This document shows positions 8,366 to 21,526 of a stretch of DNA of 64,000 bases, piece after piece. Origin of the DNA: Paragorgia papillata (Eukaryota; Cnidaria; Anthozoa; Scleralcyonacea; Coralliidae); contig JAWNZC010000317.1 in NCBI GenBank assembly GCA_035771165.1, positions 58,501 to 122,500 of the forward strand. Reading direction: 5' to 3'. The notes below the pieces were generated by a model. It was given only the letters and a program-made list of their open reading frames with translations. It ran no database searches and was not told the origin of the DNA. The first letter of the stretch is position 1, and each line of letters begins with the position of its first letter. The position numbers were made by a program, and so were the translations under genes.

Positions 8366-8694
8366 GCCTTTACGTCTCGCTCTGACTCTCCGCGCTTTGC
8401 ATTGAATAAATATCATTGTTTACCTGTCCTTGGTCTGCAGATGTAAGATGTTCTTTATTTTGAGGTTATTGAATAAGGAATGGATTTACATGTTTATATT
8501 GAGTAATCTGCGAAATATTATTATACTTTGGTGGATGAAGTACATCTTAATTCACCTCTTGTCTTAAATGACTCGGTAGTCACTAGTCAGCTCTACCGTC
8601 TACGACCGATAAGTATGATGTCATTTAGTAATTACGTAAATACAGTATAAATACAATGAAGTATGTTACTAAAATTATATACTCTAGAAACTAT

Positions 8695-9215
8695 ATACTG
8701 CTGTTTTCAGGTGACCGCGCGCCACGCGCCGAATTTTGATCGTTGTTTGCATTGTCTCAACTCCTACTTGACACGGCCCAAAGTACGAGTTCACACGGGG
8801 TCAAGTACAAGTTCAGTTTAGTCAAGGTTATTTAAAATGCTTGTCGACAATAGCTCTTTTACTGTAAAATCAATGGACAAAGCTTTTTCACTAGTAATAT
8901 CTCCTTCTGCGTTTGCTAAGTTTCATAATTATTATCTCAGAACTTGCATGCTGTCTGGGATCCAGCGTTAAATGTTATTAGTGTTCAATTTCAGTTCGTT
9001 GGGATAAGTGAAATGTGATTGGTTGATACAAAAATAAACATTAATTTACAACTGTCAAAAACTTGATTCGAGCACTAAAAATAACCTTGACTAAATTGAA
9101 CTTGTACTTGACCCCGTGTGAACTCATACTTTGGGCCGTGTCAAGTAGGAGTTGAGACAATGCAAACAACGATCAGAATTCGGCGCGCGGCGCGGTCACT
9201 TGAAAACAGCAGTAT
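8695..9215. mobile_element. Foldback element with about 140-bp inverted arms, copy 1
   Basis: ATACTGCTGTTTTCAGGTGA at the left is mirrored at the right end (ACTTGAAAACAGCAGTAT). The arms continue through GC-rich CGCGCGCCGAATT and the CTTGACACGGCCCAAAGTA tract for about 140 bp each, around a spacer of about 240 bp. I saw no clear target duplication. The element is nested in the hAT-like element. Confidence 0.75.
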
Positions 9216-11194
9216 GCAGCAGCCATCGAACATCAACATTTCTCAGCCTCAGGTATGCCTGGATAATTTCAGAAAATATACTTAGTTAATAGTTTCTTAT
9301 TACTTGTTTCAATCCGGTTATTGGTTAATAGTTTTAGCATTTGAACCACTGCCACACCCACGGCCACACCCAATGCCACACCCACTTGTGAAACTGAAAT
9401 TAGGCTATCAATTTTTCAATCGCTGAACCCCAGGCACAAAAAAATGCTCTTTTGGAACCCTGCTTTTAAAAGTATTTTAGTGCAATGATGTGAAAACGAC
9501 ATTCACTAAAAGCTAACTTCAGACATGCATATAACTTCAGATGCATATAAAAAAAATTCAAGATGGCGGACGACAAGATTGTTGGTTTTTTTTTCGAAAT
9601 TAGCGGTGTTTGTGACAAAAATCGTTCATGTTACTTGGATTACAAGTATTTTTATTAATAAAAAATAAATAAATTGAAAATCATTATTGGTTTGTTGTTT
9701 ACGGAATTGTATATTTTTCTTGTCAATACTTTAGAGCAAAGATTGTTTTGATGACAAATGTTGCGTTTTTTCTGCCAAGTTACATGTTAGTTATGAATTA
9801 TGTAAATATTTGTTGCAATGAAATACACGCCGAAGCGGAGGCGGCACCGTTCAAGATACTGTTTACTGTACTCTCTTTGATTCCTTCTAAATGCCAACTA
9901 AAATTATTGTAATAGTACTACATTTGATGGCCTTGGGCGTAAATATGTTTGCATTTTGGTTGCTCTCGATGACAGTTTTGATTTTTGAAAAGTGTTAATT
10001 ATTACTTTGCAAATCTTTTCTTCTTGGAGCGGTTTCTGTCATTGATCCGTTTATACAAGGTAAGAAATAGTTTCAAAACTGTGACCTTGTTTATCTTATA
10101 TACTATATACAAAATCTATAAATACTTGATCGGATCTCAAAGCCAACCTCGTACTTCGGTACTTATAGTTATAGCAGTACTAGAAATATTCAGCTTATAA
10201 AGTTCGCTAGAAGTTGGGCCTTCAACTGTGTCCTGTTTAAAAGGACGAAGAAATTATAATATTAACGGTAAAATCACTTTATGAGTTTAAGTTTAAATTT
10301 GGTTGAATTGTGTGTTGTGCTCACTGGTCAGTGACTCATCACTCATGTTACTCCATGTACATGTATAAAGTTTATATATCATACACTATTATAAGAGTGA
10401 GAAATGTGTTTTAAATTAGGTTTTATATTAGATCAAACACAACTTTTGAGTGTTTCAAGATCAAACAAATCAGGAAATGAATCAGTTGTCAAATGAATTA
10501 GTATTTTAAGATAAGTTTGAGGTAAAAGTTGACTTAATCTATCCAAGTGTTTGGTCACATATCAAACCTTTATCTCGCTTATGATTTTCCTATGTGTTTG
10601 TGAGTGTTTGGTTTATGAATTATTAATGAGTTTGAGAAGTATATATCACAGTGCCCTGTATTTACACTATATACATGTATATAAGTAATTTATGCGGACA
10701 AACTATGTTGGCTGTTACATAGACATTACAAAACCTTGACTTGGTGCTTTGTTTACTTGTTTTAGGTGGTATTCAATATCTTGTATAATGAAATTAAGAA
10801 ACCAAAGCTTGTGCACACCACAGCTGCTACAGCGGTCTGACCACAGAATAGTAGATACACCAGAAGTCTGCCTCTTGTGAAAGTACTAAAATATTCTATG
10901 ATCTGGTGTCTAAGTGTCACTCAATTGTACATTTTGATAAATTGTTGAAAAGCTATTGTGAACTGTTGGGAAACTTAAAGCCTTGAATATGTTGAAAGCC
11001 TTGAAATGAAGAAATATATCTGTTGAAACTACTATACTGAGTATTGTTGTACTGTCTTATTTAAAATACTAGCAGAATCACAAAATATTAGTGATGTGCA
11101 TTACACTTGAATGCCTCTGACAGCATATTTACGACAGGTAAAATGTTGTTTTGGAACACAATGTTGATGATCTGGGGTGAGTTGTACAAAGCTG

Positions 11195-11390
11195 AGATAG
11201 CTTATCTAGTTGAAAAGGCCTAGCCAAACAACAGCACTAATCATGCTTTAAACAACCTAATATAAAATTTTATCCACTGAATAGTTAGGTATCTGATAGT
11301 GCTGTTCGGTGGATAAAAGTTAAATTGGGTTGTTCAAAGCACCATTAGAGTGGTTCTCTAGCTAGGATTTATCCACCAGCTAAGCTATCT
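11195..11390. mobile_element. Short palindromic MITE (second copy at 15244-15439)
   Basis: AGATAGCTTA (11195) mirrors TAAGCTATCT (11390), and an inner pair (AACAACCTAATATAAAATTT versus GGATAAAAGTTAAATTGGGT) makes a roughly 196-bp imperfect palindrome. It recurs once more in tandem unit 2. Confidence 0.55.
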
Positions 11391-11937
11391 GGGCTTCTTA
11401 AAAAAATCTGAATTTTACAAGTTCACTTCACGTAATACTTGGGGGCATGTTTATAATGCTAATATATGCTATGTTTTGAAACAGCCAGTAAAGATGTATG
11501 TATGGTTGTGACATGTCCAAATTAGCAATACATGTATCAAATTATTTAAAATAACTGTCATTTTTTTTGTGTCTGCTTTTCACACATTTTCATGCATTGC
11601 TTCTTAAGTCTCAGTCCTTGTGGCATTTCTGTGCTTAACAGCGGTAGTCACATGTACGCATTGCGTACCTTTTTTTTGGTATACTTATAGGGTATTGGCA
11701 AGAAAAATTAAAATTTTTAATTTATGATGTTCGGGTTAATAAACATACTAAGGTAATCCAAGTAACTAGAACATTTTTTCATAACAACATTACTAATTTA
11801 AACAAAACACAATCGTATCAACCACCATCTTGTTTTAATACTGTACCTAATTAACTTGGAAGTTAGTGACGTCACAAGTTGGGTAAATATTATAAAATTA
11901 CACTTTGCTGATAGATGAGTGCGTTCCATGCTTTTAA

Positions 11938-13511
11938 CAGGGTTCCAAATGAGCTCAGTTGTGCCTGGGAACCCCAAGTACAAGGTTTCTCAAATTTAGG
12001 CAAAAAATTAAAAACTAGGCAAGCAGAAAGTATAAATTAGGTTGTCTAGTTTTAAAGCAATACAGTGTAAAATATATCAAATATATCAATATATCAATAT
12101 ATAAATATATCAATATATCAGATTTTAATAGCTTTTTGTTCTATAATATCCTGCTGTTTGTTTCATTTATTAATCCCAACACCATGCAACCCAACACCTT
12201 GACTCATCTTTATATGTCAACACATCCGCGTTAAAGACGTCATTGCCTTTCGGCTGCTAAGCTTGGAGTCTGGGGACGTCCTAGTTTTGGGTGCAGAAGA
12301 CTGGAAACGTCCTAGTTTTTGTCAATTCTAGGACGTTCTCAGGCTCTACGCCAAAAAAACTAGGACGTTCTCAGACTCCCTACTCCTTCTCCGCCTAGAA
12401 AACTAGGCCGTTCTCAGGCCTTTACGTCTCGCTCTGACTCTCCGCGCTTTGCATTGAATAAATATCATTGTTTACCTGTCCTTGGTCTGCAGATGTAAGA
12501 TGTTCTTTATTTTGAGGTTATTGAATAAGGAATGGATTTACATGTTTATATTGAGTAATCTGCGAAATATTATTATACTTTGGTGGATGAAGTACATCTT
12601 AATTCACCTCTTGTCTTAAATGACTCGGTAGTCACTAGTCAGCTCTACCGTCTACGACCGATAAGTATGATGTCATTTAGTAATTACGTAAATACAGTAT
12701 AAATACAATGAAGTATGTTACTAAAATTATATACTCTAGAAACTATATACTGCTGTTTTCAGGTGACCGCGCCACGCGCCGAATTTTGATCGTTGTTTGC
12801 ATTGTCTCAACTCCTACTTGACACGGCCCAAAGTACGAGTTCACACGGGGTCAAGTACAAGTTCAGTTTAGTCAAGGTTATTTAAAATGCTTGTCGACAA
12901 TAGCTCTTTTACTGTAAAATCAATGGACAAAGCTTTTTCACTAGTAATATCTCCTTCTGCGTTTGCTAAGTTTCATAATTATTATCTCAGAACTTGCATG
13001 CTGTCTGGGATCCAGCGTTAAATGTTATTAGTGTTCAATTTCAGTTCGTTGGGATAAGTGAAATGTGATTGGTTGATACAAAAATAAACATTAATTTACA
13101 ACTGTCAAAAACTTGATTCGAGCACTAAAAATAACCTTGACTAAATTGAACTTGTACTTGACCCCGTGTGAACTCATACTTTGGGCCGTGTCAAGTAGGA
13201 GTTGAGACAATGCAAACAACGATCAGAATTCGGCGCGCGGCGCGGTCACTTGAAAACAGCAGTATGCAGCAGCCATCGAACATCAACATTTCTCAGCCTC
13301 AGGTATGCCTGGATAATTTCAGAAAATATACTTAGTTAATAGTTTCTTATTACTTGTTTCAATCCGGTTATTGGTTAATAGTTTTAGCATTTGAACCACT
13401 GCCACACCCACGGCCACACCCAATGCCACACCCACTTGTGAAACTGAAATTAGGCTATCAATTTTTCAATCGCTGAACCCCAGGCACAAAAAAATGCTCT
13501 TTTGGAACCCT
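11938..13511. mobile_element. Non-autonomous hAT-like element, copy 2
   Basis: Second copy inside tandem unit 2, with the same ends and the same GCTTTTAA duplication (11930-11937, 13512-13519). This shows it was carried along by the unit duplication rather than inserted independently. It includes the expanded ATATCA tract. Confidence 0.75.
12747..13265. mobile_element. Foldback element, copy 2
   Basis: Copy of the 8695-9215 element within tandem unit 2, two bases shorter in the GC-rich left arm (CGCGCC versus CGCGCGCC). Confidence 0.7.
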
Positions 13512-15986
13512 GCTTTTAAAAGTATTTTAGTGCAATGATGTGAAAACGACATTCACTAAAAGCTAACTTCAGACATGCATATAACTTCAGATGCATATAA
13601 AAAAAATTCAAGATGGCGGACGACAAGATTGTTGTTTTTTTTTTCGAAATTAGCGGTGTTTGTGACAAAAATCGTTCATGTTACTTGGATTACAAGTATT
13701 TTTATTAATAAAAAATAAATAAATTGAAAATCATTATTGGTTTGTTGTTTACGGAATTGTATATTTTTCTTGTCAATACTTTAGAGCAAAGATTGTTTTG
13801 ATGACAAATGTTGCGTTTTTCTGCCAAGTTACATGTTAGTTATGAATTATGTAAATATTTGTTGCAATGAAATACACGCCGAAGCGGAGGCGGCACCGTT
13901 CAAGATACTGTTTACTGTACTCTCTTTGATTCCTTCTAAATGCCAACTAAAATTATTGTAATAGTACTACATTTGATGGCCTTGGGCGTAAATATGTTTG
14001 CATTTTGGTTGCTCTCGATGACAGTTTTGATTTTTGAAAAGTGTTAATTATTACTTTGCAAATCTTTTCTTCTTGGAGCGGTTTCTGTCATTGATCCGTT
14101 TATACAAGGTAAGAAATAGTTTCAAAACTGTGACCTTGTTTATCTTATATACTATATACAAAATCTATAAATACTTGATCGGATCTCAAAGCCAACCTCG
14201 TACTTCGGTACTTATAGTTATAGCAGTACTAGAAATATTCAGCTTATAAAGTTCGCTAGAAGTTGGGCCTTCAACTGTGTCCTGTTTAAAAGGACGAAGA
14301 AATTATAATATTAACGGTAAAATCACTTTATGAGTTTAAGTTTAAATTTGGTTGAATTGTGTGTTGTGCTCACTGGTCAGTGACTCATCACTCATGTTAC
14401 TCCATGTACATGTATAAAGTTTATATATCATACACTATTATAAGAGTGAGAAATGTGTTTTAAATTAGGTTTTATATTAGATCAAACACAACTTTTGAGT
14501 GTTTCAAGATCAAACAAATCAGGAAATGAATCAGTTGTCAAATGAATTAGTATTTTAAGATAAGTTTGAGGTAAAAGTTGACTTAATCTATCCAAGTGTT
14601 TGATCACATATCAAACCTTTATCTCGCTTATGATTTTCCTATGTGTTTGTGAGTGTTTGGTTTATGAATTATTAATGAGTTTGAGAAGTATATATCACAG
14701 TGCCCTGTATTTACACTATATACATGTATATAAGTAATTTATGCGGACAAACTATGTTGGCTGTTACATAGACATTACAAAACCTTGACTTGGTGCTTTG
14801 TTTACTTGTTTTAGGTGGTATTCAATATCTTGTATAATGAAATTAAGAAACCAAAGCTTGTGCACACCACAGCTGCTACAGCGGTCTGACCACAGAATAG
14901 TAGATACACCAGAAGTCTGCCTCTTGTGAAAGTACTAAAATATTCTATGATCTGGTGTCTAAGTGTCACTCAATTGTACATTTTGATAAATTGTTGAAAA
15001 GCTATTGTGAACTGTTGGGAAACTTAAAGCCTTGAATATGTTGAAAGCCTTGAAATGAAGAAATATATCTGTTGAAACTACTATACTGAGTATTGTTGTA
15101 CTGTCTTATTTAAAATACTAGCAGAATCACAAAATATTAGTGATGTGCATTACACTTGAATGCCTCTGACAGCATATTTACGACAGGTAAAATGTTGTTT
15201 TGGAACACAATGTTGATGATCTGGGGTGAGTTGTACAAAGCTGAGATAGCTTATCTAGTTGAAAAGGCCTAGCCAAACAACAGCACTAATCATGCTTTAA
15301 ACAACCTAATATAAAATTTTATCCACTGAATAGTTAGGTATCTGATAGTGCTGTTCGGTGGATAAAAGTTAAATTGGGTTGTTCAAAGCACCATTAGAGT
15401 GGTTCTCTAGCTAGGATTTATCCACCAGCTAAGCTATCTGGGCTTCTTAAAAAAATCTGAATTTTACAAGTTCACTTCACGTAATACTTGGGGGCATGTT
15501 TATAATGCTAATATATGCTATGTTTTGAAACAGCCAGTAAAGATGTATGTATGGTTGTGACATGTCCAAATTAGCAATACATGTATCAAATTATTTAAAA
15601 TAACTGTCATTTTTTTTGTGTCTGCTTTTCACACATTTTCATGCATTGCTTCTTAAGTCTCAGTCCTTGTGGCATTTCTGTGCTTAACAGCGGTAGTCAC
15701 ATGTACGCATTGCGTACCTTTTTTTTGGTATACTTATAGGGTATTGGCAAGAAAAATTAAAATTTTTAATTTATGATGTTCGGGTTAATAAACATACTAA
15801 GGTAATCCAAGTAACTAGAACATTTTTTCATAACAACATTACTAATTTAAACAAAACACAATCGTATCAACCACCATCTTGTTTTAATACTGTACCTAAT
15901 TAACTTGGAAGTTAGTGACGTCACAAGTTGGGTAAATATTATAAAATTACACTTTGCTGATAGATGAGTGCGTTCCATGCTTTTAA

Positions 15987-17549
15987 CAGGGTTCCAAATG
16001 AGCTCAGTTGTGCCTGGGAACCCCAAGTACAAGGTTTCTCAAATTTAGGCAAAAAAATTAAAAACTAGGCAAGCAGAAAGTATAAATTAGGTTGTCTAGT
16101 TTTAAAGCAATACAGTGTAAAATATATCAAATATAAATTATAATGTCCATAGTTAGCAGATTTTAATAGCTTTTTGTTCTATAATATCCTGCTGTTTGTT
16201 TCATTTATTAATCCCAACACCATGCAACCCAACACCTTGACTCATCTTTATATGTCAACACATCCGCGTTAAAGACGTCATTGCCTTTCGGCTGCTAAGC
16301 TTGGAGTCTGGGGACGTCCTAGTTTTGGGTGCAGAAGACTGGAAACGTCCTAGTTTTTGTCAATTCTAGGACGTTCTCAGGCTCTACGCCAAAAAAACTA
16401 GGACGTTCTCAGACTCCCTACTCCTTCTCCGCCTAGAAAACTAGGCCGTTCTCAGGCCTTTACGTCTCGCTCTGACTCTCCGCGCTTTGCATTGAATAAA
16501 TATCATTGTTTACCTGTCCTTGGTCTGCAGATGTAAGATGTTCTTTATTTTGAGGTTATTGAATAAGGAATGGATTTACATGTTTATATTGAGTAATCTG
16601 CGAAATATTATTATACTTTGGTGGATGAAGTACATCTTAATTCACCTCTTGTCTTAAATGACTCGGTAGTCACTAGTCAGCTCTACCATCTACGACCGAT
16701 AAGTATGATGTCATTTAGTAATTACGTAAATACAGTATAAATACAATGAAGTATGTTACTAAAATTATATACTCTAGAAACTATATACTGCTGTTTTCAG
16801 GTGACCGCGCCACGCGCCGAATTTTGATCGTTGTTTGCATTGTCTCAACTCCTACTTGACACGGCCCAAAGTACGAGTTCACACGGGGTCAAGTACAAGT
16901 TCAGTTTAGTCAAGGTTATTTAAAATGCTTGTCGACAATAGCTCTTTTACTGTAAAATCAATGGACAAAGCTTTTTCACTAGTAATATCTCCTTCTGCGT
17001 TTGCTAAGTTTCATAATTATTATCTCAGAACTTGCATGCTGTCTGGGATCCAGCGTTAAATGTTATTAGTGTTCAATTTCAGTTCGTTGGGATAAGTGAA
17101 ATGTGATTGGTTGATACAAAAATAAACATTAATTTACAACTGTCAAAAACTTGATTCGAGCACTAAAAATAACCTTGACTAAATTGAACTTGTACTTGAC
17201 CCCGTGTGAACTCATACTTTGGGCCGTGTCAAGTAGGAGTTGAGACAATGCAAACAACGATCAGAATTCGGCGCGCGGCGCGGTCACTTGAAAACAGCAG
17301 TATGCAGCAGCCATCGAACATCAACATTTCTCAGCCTCAGGTATGCCTGGATAATTTCAGAAAATATACTTAGTTAATAGTTTCTTATTACTTGTTTCAA
17401 TCCGGTTATTGGTTAATAGTTTTAGCATTTGAACCACTGCCACACCCACGGCCACACCCAATGCCACACCCACTTGTGAAACTGAAATTAGGCTATCAAT
17501 TTTTCAATCGCTGAACCCCAGGCACAAAAAAATGCTCTTTTGGAACCCT
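15987..17549. mobile_element. Non-autonomous hAT-like element, copy 3
   Basis: Third copy, in the partial tandem unit, with GCTTTTAA at 15979-15986 and 17550-17557. It lacks the ATATCA expansion, like copy 1. Confidence 0.75.
16785..17303. mobile_element. Foldback element, copy 3
   Basis: Same inverted-arm element inside tandem unit 3, with the two-base-shorter left arm seen in copy 2. Confidence 0.7.
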
Positions 17550-18037
17550 GCTTTTAAAAGTATTTTAGTGCAATGATGTGAAAACGACATTCACTAAAAG
17601 CTAACTTCAGACATGCATATAACTTCAGATGCATATAAAAAAAATTCAAGATGGCGGACGACAAGATTGTTGGTTTTTTTTTCGAAATTAGCGGTGTTTG
17701 TGACAAAAATCGTTCATGTTACTTGGATTGCAAGTATTTTTATTAGTAAAAAATAAATAAATTGAAAATCATTATTGGTTTGTTGTTTACGGAATTGTAT
17801 ATTTTTCTTGTCAATACTTTAGAGCAAAGATTGTTTTGATGACAAATGTTGCGTTTTTCTGCCAAGTTACATGTTAGTTATGAATTATGTAAATATTTGT
17901 TGCAATGAAATACACGCCGAAGCGGAGGCGGCACCGTTCAAGATACTGTTTACTGTACTCTCTTTGATTCCTTCTAAATGCCAACTAAAATTATTGTAAT
18001 AGTACTACATTTGATGGCCTTGGGCGTAAATATGTTT

Positions 18038-18668
18038 TTCGCCTTCGGTTCGGGCTAAAATGAGCCTGAGTCTGGCCAAAAACATATTTATTCCCGCAAA
18101 CATCAACTCTATTGTTATAATAATAACTTTGACAAGAAGATACTAACTTACTTTTAGGTTTTTGAATAAAAATAAAAATTTGTTGCGTGGTTTTGTATAT
18201 AGATGAAACGATAGAGAAATGCTCCATGTTCAAGCTTTAGCCTTGTGTAGATCACATTGTGAAGGTACTCGGTGACCCCCACTGGGTTTTTTTAAATTAT
18301 TTGTTTCCTTCACCAGCCCTACAGCATATATAGAAGAATAGAGAAAAAATCACTTTGAGAATTTGAAATATTGTACGTTGTATATAACAAGAAAGAATGT
18401 GGACATTTTTATATCGCAAAAATGTTTGTCAATTGTTATTTTTGTCAGATTTTCTTCTATTATTTGTTGCCACTAAATAGTTCATATATAAGTGCATCTA
18501 AAATATCAAATATTATTTCAGTCAGAATAAACTAAGTGTTGATTTTTCAAGACGAAATCAATAGTTAGCCCAAATAGCTACAAATTGGGAAAACATTATG
18601 GTTTACTGGCAGCTGTATTTTCTAAACGAGTTCGGTGACCCCAACGTGTTTTTTTTTATTTTACTATG
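18038..18668. other. Non-genic AT-rich stretch
   Basis: No gene seen. It holds a small palindrome at about 18022-18100 (GCGTAAATATGTTTTT mirrored by AAAAACATATTTAT) that overlaps the broken end of the third tandem unit. The phrase TCGGTGACCCC, followed by a T-run, occurs twice (18268-18279 and 18631-18642). Confidence 0.5.
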
Positions 18669-18985
18669 AACATATCATAAACTTTAGCAGTGGAGGACTG
18701 GACAGTTGAGCATAAGCTCCAGTTACACGCGAACAAGTGCAAAGAGTTAATTATTGATTTTAAGAAAATTAAGCACGAGTTCAATCCTATAATTGTTAAT
18801 GCTAAAGATTTATACCAAGCTCTTACCAAGATCTTAGGAGTAACGATATTCAACATGCTTCAGCGGGACAAACATGTCGATGAGATCATTAAAAAGGCGA
18901 ATAAGCGGCTTTTCTTTCTTATTTTATTGAAACGTGCGAAAATACCATCAGTTGATATTATCAATTTGTATAAACTGAGGAAAGA
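18669..18985 (+). pseudogene. Non-LTR retrotransposon reverse transcriptase remnant
   Basis: Translation on the + strand (open from about 18690) gives a segment typical of the C-terminal part of LINE-type reverse transcriptases. It shows W..EHKLQLHANKCKELI, then ILGVTIFNMLQRDKHVDEII and a KKANKRLFFLILLKRAKIP stretch (LGV and H.D.I..KA.KRL signatures). Only about 100 residues of the thumb/post-RT region survive. The catalytic FADD box and the endonuclease are absent. It lies just upstream of the host exons and carries no evident function. Confidence 0.65.
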
Positions 18986-19119
18986 CAAAAATCTTGGATT
19001 GTTTGTTTGTTTTTATTTCTTAGCTGGTGGAATGAGAAAACAGTTTCGTGGTTTGGTCAACAGTTTCCGCATGGCTTGGAGACTCGTTCGTTCATCTCTT
19101 TCTCAGAATGGTATTGTTT

Positions 19120-19857
19120 AAAGTGGCACTATGACGAGAAAATCGTGTATCTAATTTTGATTTCAGTATTTTCGAGATATTCAGGTTTGTGAAACATGTA
19201 AATTAGGTGCCTTGTCACGTCATTTACTCACACAAGCTAAGTAAGATTTACAAAATGAGTAATATATCTGAAACTAAGAGGTAGAAATAATTCAAACTTT
19301 GCACAAGAATAGTTATGGGGAAAATACACTCCAATGTTCACTTTATGTTGTTTCCATGGATACCGTTTGCAAACAGGCGCCTTCCATTTGAAAAACAAAA
19401 ATGTTTATTTTTTCTCCATGAAACAACTTTTACTACAATACATTGACATGAATATTTGTAGACACACAGATATTGTATTTCGAATGTTTCAATCATCATA
19501 TTCTTTTGAAAAGAAACATACAATTAATATTTTAATTTTTTAGTAAAAAGGCTCGTGTTTCTAAACGGTTTCCGTAGCAGCAATATGATGCGCACAGTGG
19601 AGTGTACTTTTATGATAACTATACTTGCGCTTTCTTCCTGCTATTTGCATGGATATTAGTCATTTTGTTAATCTCATTTAGCCTGTGTGAGTAAGTGACG
19701 TCACAAAGCACCTAATTTACATGTTTCAGAAACCTGAATATCTCGAGAAAGAGACAATATATTGAGAAACTGAGAACGCCGGTATTCATTTTTTTGAAAT
19801 TATATTTTATTGAAATCAAAATTAGATACACGATTTAATTCGTCATAGTGCCATTTT
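19120..19857. mobile_element. Foldback/MITE with about 120-bp inverted arms
   Basis: AAGTGGCACTATGACGA (19121) is mirrored by TCGTCATAGTGCCATTTT (ending at about 19857). The arms continue through TCGTGTATCTAATTTTGATT and, further in, CACCTAATTTACATGTTTC. The interior is AT-rich with no transposase, so the element is non-autonomous. Confidence 0.7.
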
Positions 19858-19974
19858 GGATTGGAACAATGCACAATAATTACTACCTTTGCGCAGGAGC
19901 TTATGTTTTTACCTATGTTTGTGTGTCTGTATTTTATCTGATTGTTTGTTAAGTTTGTTTGTTTGTCTGTCTGT

Positions 19975-20135
19975 CTGTCGTCAAGATATCTCACAAAATA
20001 CTGCACAGGTTTTCATGAAAGATTGATCATAGATCAAGGACCAACCCATTCAATTTTGGTTGATTTTGATTGAAATCTGAAAAGAAATTAATAACAATTT
20101 GACCGCAGGATTCTCCGTGTAGAAGAAATACTTGA
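19975..20135. repeat. Dispersed repeat family, copy A
   Basis: Contains GATATCTCACAAAA, GATCAAGGACCAACCCATT and CCGTGTAGAAGAAA in the same order as a second copy at about 48535-49235, where a 527-bp element interrupts it. It is preceded by TTTG/TCTG microsatellite sequence in both places. Confidence 0.6.
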
Positions 20136-20177
20136 TTGCGCTCATTATACTTATTTAATGCATTATTCTGAAGCATT

Positions 20178-20345
20178 TTATTCATTCATTAATTCATTCA
20201 TTCATTCGTTTATTTATTTATCCATTCATTGCATTCATTCATTCATTCATTCATTCATTCATTCATTCATTCATTCATTCATTCATTCATTCATTCATTC
20301 ATTCATTCATTCATTCATTCATTCATTCATTCATTCATTCATTCA
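20178..20345. repeat. ATTC microsatellite
   Basis: About 168 bases of (ATTC)n with a few interruptions near the left edge. The ORF across it is a pure repeat artefact. Confidence 0.95.
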
Positions 20346-20470
20346 ATCAATTTGACAAGAAAACAGAAGTTTTACCTCACGTTCTAACTTAGTTATCTAA
20401 CTTTTTAAGAAATCGTGCACGTTGTTTGCCAGTTTAATTTAATTTTCTTTACGATTGCTATTTCTTATAG

Positions 20471-20651
20471 GTCGTCTATCTCTTCCAGCTGACTTATGTA
20501 AGATGGATGTACCAAACAGCACGCCTATCTCGATGTTCTTGCCTACTAACACAGGACTGGGGAGATGTGCTTTGGGTTTGACAAGCTTTTTAGTGACACT
20601 ACATAACGAGTTTCTTGGCCGTTGCAAAACACTTCTCGAAGATGAAAGCAC
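20471..20651 (+). CDS. RNF213: RNF213-like E3 ubiquitin ligase, C-terminal exon 1 of 6 in window
   Basis: The acceptor TTTCTTATAG precedes 20471; an alternative acceptor CTTCCAG ends at 20488. The donor GTAAGA follows 20651. The exon encodes about 60 residues including STPISMFLPTNTGLGRCAL and LTSFLVTLHNEFLGRC, matching the region before the RNF213 C-terminal domain as I know the family. It ends in phase 2 and joins the next exon in frame. RNF213 is a giant AAA+ ATPase/RING ligase acting in lipid-droplet biology and in ubiquitin coating of intracellular pathogens. Only its C-terminal part is in this window; the AAA+ and RING exons must lie upstream. Confidence 0.75.
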
Positions 20652-21417
20652 GTAAGATACACTAAAATTCCGAATATTAGTAATGTAAGTTACTTTATTA
20701 TATGGCTATTTTCGCGAGCGGTCCGGAACGTGAAATCCAGCAATTTGATTGGTTCCTGAGCGGGATCTGGAATCTGCCGTTCCAGACCGCTGAGAGAATT
20801 TTATAAACAAAATGAAAGTCATGTCAGTATATTCAACAAGATGGATAATAATTTCAGAAGTTGTTGAAATATATCGTGCAGGTATGTTGTTAGAAATTGC
20901 GTTAAGCTTTCATTTGATGTATAGTTTAAGTTTCCATGTTATGTGAAACTTTTTAAAATGTTCAAAATGTTCGTAGCAATTAATGTTTGTAATAATATAA
21001 CATTTACTTCTCACAAATATTACAGAATTTCGAAAGTTTTTTTGTTTAACTATGTAACGTACAACCTTAACGGATATGTCAACAAAAGCAATTGAAAAAT
21101 GCTATTTGAGTAAAAAGTTCAGGATTCTAGCGAAACGGAAAGTACTTTAAAAGTGGGAAAACATATATGCCATTTTGGGTTCGTTCGCAAGAAAGATGGT
21201 GGCGAATACGGGCCTAACACTGTGTTGAGTTTTCACGGAACGTTCACAACACTTTTAGTCATATAATAAACTACTTATTGACCTCGCTTGTTCGGTCTGT
21301 ACTAGTGAAATATCGGACCTCGTCGGTCCGATATTTTAGTAGTACATACCTCACGCTCAGTCAATAAGTAGTAATTACTATACTTTTTGGAAAACTATCC
21401 AGATTCTATTTGATTGA

Positions 21418-21418
21418 T

Positions 21419-21453
<35 letters not shown>

Positions 21454-21473
21454 CTTATTTATTTATTTATTTT
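21418..21473. repeat. ATTT microsatellite
   Basis: Runs of ATTT/TTTA with one ATTTACTT interruption. Confidence 0.9.
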
Positions 21474-21526
21474 ATGAACAAGGACAAAGCAAAAACAAAA
21501 CGAAGACACTTGCCTTAGCTGTATAA

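Larger units (their letters stand above)
7897..9461. mobile_element. Non-autonomous hAT-like element, copy 1
   Basis: The left end CAGGGTTCCAAATGAGC and the right end, read inverted (AGGGTTCCAAAAGAGC), are imperfect terminal inverted repeats of about 35 bp, both reaching GTGCCTGGG. The flanks are a perfect 8-bp duplication GCTTTTAA (7889-7896 and 9462-9469), as expected for hAT. No transposase is inside; the interior is AT-rich and carries a nested foldback element at 8695-9215. Confidence 0.75.
7555..18037. repeat. Head-to-tail tandem array of a 4.05-kb unit (about 2.6 copies)
   Basis: Unit 1 spans 7555-11595 (4041 bp), unit 2 11596-15644 (4049 bp) and partial unit 3 15645-18037 (2393 bp). 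Each begins ATTGCTTCTTAAGTCTCAG. The copies are nearly identical. Unit 2 has an expanded ATATCA tract near 12070-12120 that units 1 and 3 lack, plus a few one- or two-base differences. All copies contain the same nested hAT-like and foldback insertions, so the amplification came after those insertions. No credible gene is present; the short recurring ORFs simply recur with the DNA. Confidence 0.9.

Noticed and set aside
20158..20355. IHSF-repeat ORF
   Set aside because: Translation of the ATTC microsatellite.
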